Source of the DNA: Caprimulgus europaeus
Lineage: Eukaryota > Chordata > Aves > Caprimulgiformes > Caprimulgidae
Direction of reading: 5' to 3'
DNA: 64,000 nt
Assembly (NCBI GenBank): GCA_907165065.1
Contig: OU015539.1
Location: forward strand, 19,002,816-19,066,815
Shown here: in pieces, positions 12,901 to 21,990 of the stretch
Position numbering within the stretch: position 1 is the first letter of the stretch
How the letters are laid out: each line of letters opens with the position of its first letter
Made by a program: the position numbers and the translations under genes
Notes under the pieces: model-generated
Database searches by the model: none
What the model saw: the letters and a program-made list of their open reading frames with translations, nothing else
Told to the model about the DNA's origin: nothing

Positions 12901-13426
12901 GTGGGACGGTGGGGACGGGCTCTGGCCACCGATGCTCTCCCAGTGTTTGGAGAGGGAAGGGTGAGTGTGGTGTCCAAGGCCATGTCCCCATCCTCACAGG
13001 GGTGAGAGGAGGTGGTGAGGGGCTCTTGGGGCTCAAGGGGATGGGGGCAAACAGGGACCTGGTTGTTTCTCCTCCAGGGCAGCCGGTGAGGGTGAGGTGG
13101 CTGCCCCACGGCGCTGCAGCAGCCGTGCCCGGTGAGCCCGGCCTGAGCCAGGGGTTTCTCCCCATCCCGTAGGTTTTCCTTCCACGACCGGTGCCGACTC
13201 CTCTCCCCGGGCCAGCACGAAGCAGCTCCTCGGCCATCCCAGGCCCCTGCCAGAGCCCCTGGTGTCCAGCCTGAGCCCCGAGGGTGCGTATGTCCCACCG
13301 TACATTGCGGCGGACACTAGCCAGGCTGGGGAGGGTGCGTGGGAAGCGGGGAGAGGATTTTCCTGCCCAAAACAGGCTGCAGAGAGCAGGCGTGCGCCGG
13401 GAGCGGGAGGCCAGAGCTATTTCTAG
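9836..13426 (+). CDS. RASSF7: RASSF7, N-terminal Ras-association domain family protein (4 coding exons)
   Basis: Spliced CDS: 9836-9938, 10151-11055, 12346-12514, 13173-13426. Phases agree at every junction, giving 476 aa with a stop at 13424-13426. Residues 1 to about 81 form the ubiquitin-like Ras-association domain, starting [12 protein letters not shown] and ending near FILRRTG. A charged, Glu/Arg/Leu-rich stretch of about residues 164-360 is the coiled coil, closed by the family motif [15 protein letters not shown] in exon 3. Family knowledge: RASSF7 is an N-terminal RASSF protein linked to mitotic spindle function, JNK signalling and survival. The ATG at 9836 is the first in its frame, since an in-frame TGA lies at 9815-9817. 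The human protein is about 373 aa, so this one is longer, mostly in the linker and C-terminus. The exon 3 donor (GTCAGC) is weak; read-through there would end at 12633 instead. RASSF8 is the nearest alternative, but the N-terminus and the neighbours PHRF1 and MIR210 favour RASSF7. Confidence 0.93.
10151..11055 (+). CDS. RASSF7: RASSF7 coding exon 2
   Basis: Large exon after a CCCCCGGCAG acceptor. It completes the Ras-association domain ([20 protein letters not shown]), passes through a Pro/Ser-rich linker and encodes most of the coiled coil. It ends in phase 0 at GTAAAT (11056). The frame stays open into the intron and into the CR1 copy at 11322, but that extension is not RASSF7. Confidence 0.93.
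11322..11584 (-). mobile_element. CR1 3'-end copy in RASSF7 intron 2
   Basis: Minus-orientation CR1 starting CACAGCATCCCAGACTGG, about 270 bp after RASSF7 coding exon 2. The frame of exon 2 reads into it, but only through intron sequence. Confidence 0.9.
12009..12137 (+). repeat. 22-bp minisatellite in RASSF7 intron 3
   Basis: About six tandem copies of a 22-bp unit (GCTCGTCCCAGAGCCGAGGG plus a G run), with a few substitutions such as CCAAAGCTGAG. The unit length and G runs make copy-number variation likely. Confidence 0.9.
12346..12514 (+). CDS. RASSF7: RASSF7 coding exon 3
   Basis: The acceptor is GTGTGTTTTGCAG. The exon starts [20 protein letters not shown], the strongly conserved end of the RASSF7/8 coiled coil. 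I end it at GTCAGC (12515) because exon 4 then continues in phase 1. If that weak donor is not used, the frame runs to a stop at 12631-12633. Confidence 0.8.
12722..12752 (+). repeat. (CTC)n microsatellite
   Basis: Uninterrupted CTC triplets in the intron between RASSF7 coding exons 3 and 4. Confidence 0.85.
13173..13426 (+). CDS. RASSF7: RASSF7 coding exon 4 (C-terminus)
   Basis: The acceptor is CCATCCCGTAG and the phase matches exon 3. The translation includes [20 protein letters not shown], which resembles my memory of the C-terminal motif of RASSF7/8 proteins. The frame closes with TAG at 13424-13426. A possible further splice at the GTGCGT after SLSPEG would change the last 45 or so residues. 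Confidence 0.62.
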
Positions 13427-14107
13427 ATGCCATTAGGAAGAGCAGAGCTTACACCTCAGCAGCCCTGCTCTGCTCCCCGGGGCTCACACGCTGGTGACCT
13501 GGGGTCCAGCTCTCTGGCCTGCCAGGAGCTGTAGAGGATCCTCCTCATCCCCTCTCCCTCTGCCCCGCATCCCCCGGGGCTCAGACCTGTCTTGGGTTAA
13601 GATGGGGAGGGTTTACCTCCTGTCTCTTACAGGAGTCACTTTTTCTCCATCCTGGAAACCACTTCACCCCAAAACCTCTTCCACCTCCTGTGACCCTTTT
13701 TCCACCTCCTGTGACCCTTTTTTCCACCTTGCACCACGTTTTCGTGCGCAGCAAAAGCAAGCTGTGGTGTCCCTGCCCGCCACAGTGCTGCTCCCTGCAT
13801 CCCAGCATCCCATTCCCACCATCCCCTCAGCAAAACCCTACTGCCAGCCCCCACCTCTCAGCCTGGAACATCCATCCCCATCTCACCAGATGCTGCAGCC
13901 CCTGCGTGTCCACCATCTCCCAGTCCGGGCTTTGTGCTTGCTACGTCCCGTTCTCCGTTCCCCGTTTCACGAGCACTCGCCCACCGCGATGGGGATGCTC
14001 AGGTTGGTTTTTATATTATCTTGCAGTTGTATCAACCAGGCAGAGCATCTGGAGGTAGAAGGGCCCGGCCAGCGGAGGATCGACTGCCTTCCAAGTGTAA
14101 CTGTATA

Positions 14108-14207
14108 AATAAACCATATTCTATATATATATTTTTTTTTAAACTGCTTTGTATCGCCAGTGGATGTGGATGACGAGGCAGAGTATTTTTACAGACTGTA
14201 AAATAAA
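14108..14207 (+). terminator. Candidate RASSF7 polyadenylation signals
   Basis: AATAAA at 14108-14113, in TGTATAAATAAACC, and a second at 14202-14207. Both sit about 0.7 kb after the RASSF7 stop in AT-rich sequence, so they suit a normal 3' UTR end. Further AATAAA hexamers at 14945 and 16915 could serve longer isoforms. Confidence 0.55.
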
Positions 14208-15180
14208 ACCAGATTCTGACGACACAAAGCAACCCCTGTGGATGGAAGCAGCCCTCTTCCTCTATTTTTTTAAATTCAACAGAAAACAGCGGCGCTCCCG
14301 TTGCACGAAACCTCCTCCAAGGACCCATCGTGCATTCGGAAAAGTTCTTGTTCCTTTGACTCGGGGAGTGAAGCTGCGGTGGGGACCTGCCTGGAAACTC
14401 ACCTGGATGGAGCAAGTGAAGGAGTTCTCCAGCAGCAAGCGGGGCTGTGACAAACCCGTGCAGGGGAGGCACGAGAGCAGCTTTCAGACAAGTCTCTGCC
14501 TCCCTCTTTTTTTAATATTATAACAAATCTGCAGTAGAAACCCCCTTTTCCACGGTGCCACGGACCAGGGAGCGGGGAACACGCGGCGGGGACTTGTTTT
14601 TTCTTAAATCCACTTAATTTTTCAACTCGTTTTTACAGTAAAAAATCACATAATGAGCCCTTCCCGGGGGCACAGGACCAAACCCCTCCTGGTGACTTTT
14701 CACTGATGTTTTTACTCGATGGCCAGTAGTTACTCTCGGTTTTTGTTCATCTGTCCCAGAGGTGTCACCTTGTATTTTAATTGCAAAACCAAAGTGGTTT
14801 CGGGAGGGATGTGTTTGTCCAGGAGGTCCCCGAGCCTGTTTTCAACGCGGCGTATGCAGACAGCGTGACTCGGGCACAGTGTTTGCTGTCAAACCCCACT
14901 TTCCCCATCTGAATGTAACCCTGTGTGCTGCCCTTTGAATTTTCAATAAATCTTTGGGAAAGGATTTGAGCAAAGTGAGCGTGAGAGTCCTGTTGTGGCC
15001 CAGGGCGAGCTGGCCCCGCCAGCTCCTGGTCCGGTGCCCGATGGGCGCACACACCACGGCCGCCCCTTTCATTTCCAAACCATCTCTACCTGTTTGCCAG
15101 ATTAAAGCTGTAAGTGGTTTATGACCAAATGCATCTTATGCACATGCTGCTCTTTTTTTTTTTCCCCTCTCTCTCCTCCC

Positions 15181-15291
15181 TCCTTTTCCCCTCCTTTTCC
15201 CCTCCTTTTCCCCTCCTTTTCCCCTCCTTTTCCCCTCCTTTTCCCCTCCTTTTCCCCTCCTTTTCCCCTCCTTTTCCCCTCCTTTTCCCTC
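15181..15291 (+). repeat. 11-bp polypyrimidine tandem repeat
   Basis: About ten near-perfect copies of CCTTTTCCCCT. Every base is a pyrimidine on the + strand, so the tract is mirror-repeat-like and a possible triplex former. Both strands are open in some frames only because the repeat lacks stops. Confidence 0.95.
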
Positions 15292-16643
15292 TTTCCCAAA
15301 TCACGGAGTGCTGTACAGCCGGCAGACGCAGCTGGTCTCAGGGAGAGGTCAGCCATCCCTGGGATGAAACGTGGCAGCGTTTTAATTATTCACAGCAGCA
15401 GCTCGGAGGGTTTTAGGCCAGGAGGGGAAGGGGCTGCAGGTGAGGGGAGAACCTCCCATTGGCTTTCCAGCCCCTCCATCTGCACCTGCAGAACCCTCCC
15501 AGGAAGGTCGGCTCTGGCTCTCCATCAGCATCTCCCCGAGGCTCTGCTGGGCTCTGCTCCCTCCTGAGGTGGCCCCGCAGCTGGGGGCGGGGTCCAGGGG
15601 TGTCTAAGGGCTGAAGTTTGTTCCGTGGGGAGAGCGCTGGGCTGGCTGCAGTTACTGCACGGAGATGCCACTGCAGAGTCATCTTTTTTGAATCAGGGGT
15701 GGGTTTTGGGGGCTTTTGTTGTGGTTTTTTTGTTGTTTTTTTTTTTTCTCCCTCCTTAAATCACATATCTCAAGGAAAATTAGTTAAAAATACATTTATT
15801 TTGTGCAGCTGCATCAAGGAGGGTTTTTTTTTCCCCCTGCTTCCTTTTTGGACTTCTTGCACTTGTTTTTTGGACTCTTTTGCTTTTCAGGTGAGACTCC
15901 ACCTTGCTAAGAGAAGCAAAGGGTGATGGAGGTTGTAAAGAACATTTCAGTGCTGCCTGAGGAAAAAAAAAAAAACACCCAAAAAGCGAGTTCAGAAAAC
16001 CCCCTTGCCTTGGACACATCCAGCTTTTGGGATGGTACGTGAAGTCCTCCACGTGCCCTGAAAAACTGACCTCTGGGTTAAAAACTGGATGTTTTATTTG
16101 TGGGGCTACATTTGTAGCTTTGTCTTCTGCAAAATAAAGAGGAAAAAAAAGAAAAGGGTCTTTTTTTTTTCTTCCACTTTGCTTACAGCACCTCCTGCCA
16201 GGAAAAATGAAGCAGCAAATTAATCTGAATCTCTGATTTTGCATGGGATTTTTGCCTTGTTCTTCTGCTTATATATTATTTGATTCTTCTTTTTGCAGGT
16301 CATTTCTGTTCAACCATGATCTGACAGGCCAAACCAGCACCAGTCTGTCCTGGGGGAGAAAAAAAAAAAGGGTTTAACAAATATAGATTATGGCAGATTT
16401 TGGCCCCGCAGCCCCTGATGCCCCTTGGCTGGGATGCAGGGTCTGGAACTGCTGCGTGGGATGGGGACAGCGTAACTCAGCCGTGTCCCCCCACACCGAG
16501 GGCTGAGAACTCAGCTCTGTGGCTGGGGGATAACTCTGTATTTTTTTTCAGCTCAAAGCTGTTACCATTTTGCAGATGTATTTTGTGTCCTTTAAAGCAT
16601 CACCCAGCCGCTGCGAAGGCAGCCGCGTTTCCAAAGGTAATTA

Positions 16644-16716
16644 ATGAGTTTGATTAACGCCTCTCCCCTGGCTCTGGTGCACACCGTGGTGGGGGAGAGG
16701 CGTTAATCAAACTCAT
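16644..16716. repeat. Perfect 25-bp inverted repeat with a 23-nt loop
   Basis: Left arm 16644-16668 (starts ATGAGTTTGATTAACG, ends CTCTCCCC). Right arm 16692-16716 is its exact reverse complement. The spacer at 16669-16691 is GC-rich. A perfect stem this long is not expected by chance in a window this size. See findings. Confidence 0.95.
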
Positions 16717-16752
16717 CTATTCCCCACCCGTGGGTGACCTGTGTTCCTCCCA

Positions 16753-16817
16753 GCACGGGGGACATGCAGTGGCACGGGGGACATGCAGTGGCACGGGGGA
16801 CATGCAGTGGCACGGGG
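16753..16817 (+). repeat. 19-bp minisatellite, about 3.4 copies
   Basis: Tandem units of CACGGGGGACATGCAGTGG lie immediately after the inverted repeat at 16644-16716. Confidence 0.92.
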
Positions 16818-16914
16818 AGGGTGCAGCTCCCCATGTGTTATTTAACCGAGAGAGGCTCGATACCCACTCTGCCTCCCCGGCCTTTCCCCTTGTCTCCTCT
16901 CTGAAGGCTGTGTC

Positions 16915-16920
16915 AATAAA
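16915..16920 (+). terminator. Candidate polyadenylation signal
   Basis: AATAAA in the context GTGTCAATAAAACATTTC, followed by T-rich sequence. It resembles a real 3' end, but I see no exon that it clearly serves. A long RASSF7 3' UTR isoform is possible. Confidence 0.3.
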
Positions 16921-17859
16921 ACATTTCTGCCATTGAATATTTTATTGATGGTTTGCCTTTTTATTTTTTTTTCCCTGCTCGCAATTCCCATTTTCAAGGC
17001 TGCGTGATTGTTCCTAATTAAAATTTTATGCCCTGGGAGAAGCCTTCTTGCTACAGTGGAGATGATGTTGTCCTTTTCTAGGCCACTACAGAGCAGTAGG
17101 AAGGAATTACTCATTGTTATGAGATTAAAACAAAGCAAATAAATTATTGGGTTTTTCCCTTAAAAAACAAACGTGGAGCCTGGCCGCCAGCGCGCCCTGG
17201 AGGGAGCAGGCTGGGGAGAGGCAGGGAGCCAAGCGCAGCGGGTGGCTCGAGGACGCTGTGCAGGGTGAGTGGGGAGTCATGGCCCCGCATCCCTCTTTGG
17301 ATGCTTCTCACCACCGACTCCAGTGCCACCCAAAAATCACGAAGCAGAGGAGAGACCTGATTTTTACTGGTTGAACAGTCCCAGCATCCTTTTGTTTGTT
17401 TGTTTGTTTGTAAAGTAAAATAAATCTGCAAGCTACCTGCAGGCTCTGTCAGTACAAGGAGAGTAATTCACCCACCTCACCCTCCCTGGGGCTCTTCTCC
17501 TCTCTGCACTAGCCCATTATTATTATATTTTTTAATATTGCAAAAGAAAAACCTCCCCCAGCTCCTCACCCATCCACCCTGGGCTGTCAGTTCATTCAGC
17601 CAGGCATCCTTCACGGCTGGTCAGGGCACCAGTGCTGCCCCAGGCCACTTTCTCCAGGGCAGCCCAGCTGCAGATGCTCCCAACACCCCCAGTTGGCAGC
17701 TCTGGATTTGTAGATTCCCTTAGTGTTTGGGTTTGGTTTTCTTCTTTTTCTCCTTAAATTTCATCTCGAGTGCTAGAAGCATTTGTGGTGTCTGCCAGCC
17801 CCTGGCTTTGGAGAGCAGCTTTTACAGCACTGGTTACATAAGGCAAGGTGTGAATGACT

Positions 17860-18038
17860 GGAGGAGAACATGCCTGTGGAGGAGAACATGCCTGTGGAGG
17901 AGAACTGCCCATGGAGGAGAACTGCCCATGGAGGAGAACTGCCCATGGAGGAGAACATGCTCGTGCCCATGGAGGAGAACTGCCCGTGGAGGAGAACATG
18001 CCCGTGGAGGAGAACTGCCCGTGGAGGAGAACTGCCTG
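17860..18038 (+). repeat. 17-bp minisatellite (GGAGGAGAACTGCCCAT-like)
   Basis: About ten copies of a 17-18 bp unit alternating between AACATGCC(C/T)GT and AACTGCCC(A/G)T forms. Units that are not multiples of three put the same peptide pieces in several frames, so the open frames here are repeat artefacts. Confidence 0.93.
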
Positions 18039-19045
18039 CTGGCTCTGCTCCCCAAGCGGTGTACAGCTGCTGGGCTGCTGGCTCCTGGGTGCACAGCTCC
18101 TCCACAGGTACTCACTGCAGATGGGAGAACAGAAACTCTTTGAAGAGGTGTGCATGTCTGCGCAGGGAGCGCCGTCTACTCTCCCTCTAACGATTTTTCT
18201 TTCTTTCTTTTTTCCTTTTCCTTGCCCTTCTCAGGGAAAGGACTGAGCATATTCTACCTTGCCCTGGGAAAAAAAAATAAATCATAAAGCGCTAGAGGAG
18301 GCCGGGAAATTTTCTTGTTTCTGGATGAGCAAGTTTCTCTCCCAACGGAACCTCCTGCCAGCAGAAATCTCTCTTTTTTTTTGTCTTTTAGGATGTATTA
18401 TATAAGTCCCTGCTCACATTTAACTAACTGCCTTCCTCTTAAACAATTTATGTACTTCTGTTCCTCGCAGGCCAGCTTGCTCCTTTCAGTGAGGCTCGGC
18501 CCGGAGGACCTGCCGCCGGCGCCCGTTACAGACAGAACACGACAGGCGCTTCCGACTGCGGCGCTGGAAGCATCAGACCTGCTCGTGTCCCTCTGCGAAG
18601 GCCTGGAACAAGAGAACAGGGTTTTTGAGGAGCACAGGGTCCCTGATGTGCAGCATCTTCCCCTCCTGCAAGGCACAGCCCTGCCTCTCCCCAAAAAATT
18701 CTTACAGCAGCAATTGGGAGCGAGAGCTTTTAGCACCCAACTCTTCTTGTTACCAGGCAAAGTCTCACCTTGTGCATCTGTTTATCAGCTACTGAAAAAC
18801 ATGATTATTAAGGGGCATTTTAGCCCTGGAATATTTTCTTGTTGCTTGGGAGCACTCTGGGACTCACACCCTTCCACTCACCCTTTTCCTTTCCAAGCCA
18901 CCTTCACTGGCTACAGAAGCCAAATGAGAGGCACGGGGCACACAATGCACATCCGACACATCCCTGAGGAGGCACAGCCTTCCTCTTCAGCTGCTCTGGC
19001 GCCCTGGATTACAGGAATAAGCACCCAAACACTGGTTTTGCACTA

Positions 19046-19051
19046 TTTATT
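19046..19051 (-). terminator. Candidate minus-strand polyadenylation signal (MIR210 host RNA)
   Basis: TTTATT on the + strand is AATAAA on the minus strand, about 1.8 kb downstream of the MIR210 hairpin in its direction of transcription. Its assignment to the host transcript is inferred from position only. Confidence 0.3.
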
Positions 19052-20877
19052 GAAGACTTCAGGTGACAGCACAGCAGGGTAGTTTTGAATCACGCCACAA
19101 GAATGTTAAAAACAGGAATTGAGCTGTATGCTCCCCCCTACCTCGCTCACTGGAGAGAGAGACACACACACACACACAAAAAAAAAGCAAAACCAAATAA
19201 ACTTCACTTCAACCCCTCGACTTTGCTTACTGGAGCTGAACAGGACGGTTCCATAGGCAGCGGGAAGTCGGAAGCGTTCCTGCCACGGGGATGCTCGAGG
19301 GAAGTGGAACAAGTCTTGCCAGGTGACTGGCGGAGCTGCTTCTGCCGGTGGCATCTCCAGGGGCTGGTCCCAAATGCAGGGCTACTTCAAAGAGAAACAA
19401 AACGCCTTCATTTTCAGATACAGGTTTGTTAGATGTGTGGTCACCTGTGAAAGAGGGTGCTAAGGGACTGCAGGGCTTCAGTTTCAGCTCACAGATACAC
19501 ACAGGTGTATTTTGCACCAGGTTTCCTCCTCTCCCTGCTCTCCACATGGCTACACTGAGCTCCCGCCTGCTCAGGACCAGCAGTGGAAGATGCTGTAGGT
19601 GCAGCTAGGGAGGAGGGAAGCCTGCTGGGCTGAGAAAGCTGCCAGCTCGTTTCCCTCCCCATCAAAAAAAAAAGCCCATTTGGCTTCTGAACAAGCGTGA
19701 AAGCAGCTTTGGTAAATTCAGGTGGTTTTTCTCTCTTTTCAGCACTTTTGAGCCCCCTGGACTCATCCAGTCTGTGCAGGACACAGAGGGAACTGGTTTT
19801 TCTTGCAGAAGAGCAGATGCTCCTCCGGGACCCAGAGGGAGAAATGACAAATGAGCAGAGGCAGGGGGACAGGCAAGATTTCTCTGCCAGAGGCTTTCTC
19901 TGTTTCTCTGCTTTCCGTGCAGTAACCACTTACCGATCCCAGCGCTGCCAGTTCCTTCGGATCAACCTTTCCAGCAGTCCAGGGCCACACGCGAGCGGCC
20001 CAAGCGAGCGGGAGAACACCCGAGCCCTTGGAGGGAACCTCGGCGTGCTGTGGCCAATCCTAACTGGTTATTAGGAGCTTAAGCTGCTGACAAGGCTGCT
20101 CTGAGCTTCAAAAAAAAAGACACTTTTCAACTACCCAGCTTCTTCACCGGCCCAAAAGTGGCAAGAGAGAACTTTGTGAGAGAAGCAATCTGCTTCATCA
20201 CTTCCTCTGTTCCTAGTGACAGGCACCCTGGGCGGCTGGCGGGTCCCTGCCCGCCTCGCCCTCCTGCTCCTGAGGGCTGTGAAGTCAGAGTCCTCTGCGT
20301 GACACCACGGCAGCTCTGCCGGGGCCGGGGGGACCGATGGAGCCCGGGCACAAGGAGAAGGTGAGGGGTGGGATGGGAAACCAAAGGGTGATGGAAAGGA
20401 AAAGCGAGGCGGGTGTCCGCTCCTCGTTTAGGAGACGAGAGAGTCTCTGTAAAGGTGACTCATCCGGGGCAACACCAGGCACGGCTCCTGCTCACACACC
20501 CTTGGCGCTGGCAGTCGGGTTAGTCACCGGCTGGGTGTCAGGACGTCACCGCCGGGGACGAAGCGCCTCTTCCACTCGGTACGGACTCCGCCAGCACCCA
20601 CGGACCGAGAGGAGCGGGGCCGGCCCATCCCTCCTCCGCGACCTCCCCACCGGCTCTTCGCACCCGCCGCCCCCATCCCCGCTCCCGCCGGCCCCGCTGC
20701 AGGAACCCATCCAGCTTTTCACGGGGCGAAGCGGGGTGCTACCGGCTGCGCGCCGGGGTCCCCCGGCCGGGGCGGGACAGCGGTGTCGGATGGGGGGTGA
20801 CTCCTTGGCGGGCCGCAGCCCCTCACCTGGGCGGCGAGGCGGGTCCGTGGCGGCGAGGCGAGGCCCAGCGATGTCCG

Positions 20878-20958
20878 AGGAGCAGGTTAGCCGCTGTCAC
20901 ACGCACAGTGGGGTCGCCGAGAGCACAATGTGCGTTAGTCAGTGGCTCACCTGCTCCT
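20878..20958 (-). ncRNA. MIR210: MIR210 precursor hairpin
   Basis: On the minus strand, 20887-20908 gives a 22-nt arm starting CUGUGCGUGUGACAGCGGCU, the miR-210-3p sequence including its seed. It ends AA, like fish miR-210, where human has GA. The partner arm at 20926-20947 starts AGCCACUGACUAACGCACAU, matching the 5p strand I remember from fish. The arms pair with a 10-bp perfect basal stem (20878-20887 with 20949-20958), an AGCC/GGCU block and a GCACA/UGUGC block, leaving a loop of about 17 nt. miR-210 is the main hypoxia-induced microRNA; it targets ISCU, EFNA3 and other transcripts. In human it lies on the strand opposite RASSF7 and PHRF1 and between them, exactly as here. Confidence 0.96.
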
Positions 20959-21440
20959 GGAGGGCGGGGGGGGGGCGCGGCGGGACCCCCCTGCAGCGCA
21001 GAGACACCGGGCAGCGGCACGGCGGGGCCGGGGGGTCGCGCCCTGCCCGGGCTCGGCGGCGCGCATCCCCCGCCGGGACAGGCTCCAGGGGCGGCCGGTG
21101 CCCGCGTTCCCGGGTTGTGCGGGGTGAGGGGTGGAGGGGTGAGTCTGTTCCCGTCCCGGCGCCGCTCACCTGCGCTCCCGCCGCTCCGCGCTCCCCCCGC
21201 CGCCGCCGCCGCCAACTTCTCGCTCTGCCCCGGCCCGGCCCACGCCGCGCGCCGCGGCCCCTTGCCCCGCCCACCCCGCTGCGCCCACCAATAGCGACAC
21301 CGCCCGCCCGCCCTCCGGCCCCGCCTCCCCGCCGCAGCGTCCAATGGCGGCTGGGTCACCGCCCGGCGGCAGCGGCGGAGGGGCGGGGCGGGGCGGCCCC
21401 CCCGGCAGTGACAGCGGCGGGCGCGGCGCGTTCGCTTCTG

Positions 21441-21445
21441 CACGT
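21441..21445 (-). promoter_or_regulatory. Candidate hypoxia-response element (ACGTG core)
   Basis: CACGT on + is ACGTG on minus (GACGTGC in context), about 0.5 kb upstream of the MIR210 hairpin inside the CpG island. HIF control of miR-210 is established in mammals. Use of this core is inferred. Confidence 0.4.
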
Positions 21446-21694
21446 CGCTGCTGCGGGGAGGAACCATCTGTACCTGCGGAACCGCCGCCCCGCACCCCGC
21501 CCCGCCCGCGCCGCTTCGCCTCACGCCGCCAGCGGCATCCCCCGAGCCCGCCGCCCCCGCGGGGAGCCCCTTCTCCCCGCACGGAGCCCCGCTGCCCCCC
21601 CGCGCTGCTCTCCCCGCTCCCCCTCCGCCCCCTTCCCGCCGCCGCCGCCCGTGGTACGCTCCGCCGGGCCGGGCCATCAGGGCAGTGCCGGGCC

Positions 21695-21701
21695 GCACGT
21701 A
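21695..21701 (-). promoter_or_regulatory. Candidate hypoxia-response element TACGTGC
   Basis: GCACGTA on the + strand reads TACGTGC on the minus strand, a classic HIF-1 site form, about 0.74 kb upstream of the MIR210 hairpin. Confidence 0.45.
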
Positions 21702-21990
21702 GGCGGCGCGCGCTGAGGCTGGGGGGAGGGGGGGACATTGGCGGTCGGGATCGGCGGGGGGGTGGCGCCCCCCCCCCCCCCCCGCCGCCCCTCATGGCCC
21801 CGGTCATATCGGAGGCGGCTGCGTTAATTTTTGTACATTTATTTATTTCCCTTGTTCCCCGACGGGTTGCGCGGGTGGGAACCCGCCTGCCCCGCGCTGT
21901 GCCGGCACCCAGGGGCGGGGGACCCTCAAGGGGTGAGGGGCGGACAGCCCGGGGGGCTTCCCGTCCCGCCGGTCCCCCCGAGACGGGCGG

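Larger units (their letters stand above)
14208..20877. other. Intergenic region between RASSF7 and MIR210
   Basis: No protein-coding exon I can support. It contains the polypyrimidine and minisatellite repeats and the perfect inverted repeat listed separately. Part of it (about 19.0-20.9 kb) is probably transcribed from the minus strand as the MIR210 host RNA. Human has MIR210HG at the same place. Confidence 0.55.
20530..21990 (-). promoter_or_regulatory. CpG island, probable promoter of the MIR210 host transcript
   Basis: Dense CpG with stacked GC boxes (GGGGCGGGGCGGGGCGG around 21376-21392) and CCAAT boxes at 21288-21292 and 21341-21345. It begins beside the hairpin and extends upstream of it on the minus strand, as expected for the promoter. 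It also holds a 16-base C run at 21768-21783. A bidirectional role is possible. The long open frames through it reflect stop-poor GC sequence, not a gene. Confidence 0.65.

Noticed and set aside
17854-18246. Repetitive frames with HGGEL or SSPPWAV units
   Set aside because: The 17-bp minisatellite read in different frames. Not a repeat protein, since the unit is not a multiple of three and both strands look equally coding. Not a CRISPR array either, as there are no spacers.
20337-21716. 459-codon plus frame and 291- and 345-codon minus frames
   Set aside because: They lie across the MIR210 CpG island, where stop codons are rare. Composition is Pro/Arg/Gly with no domain, and they overlap a non-coding hairpin.
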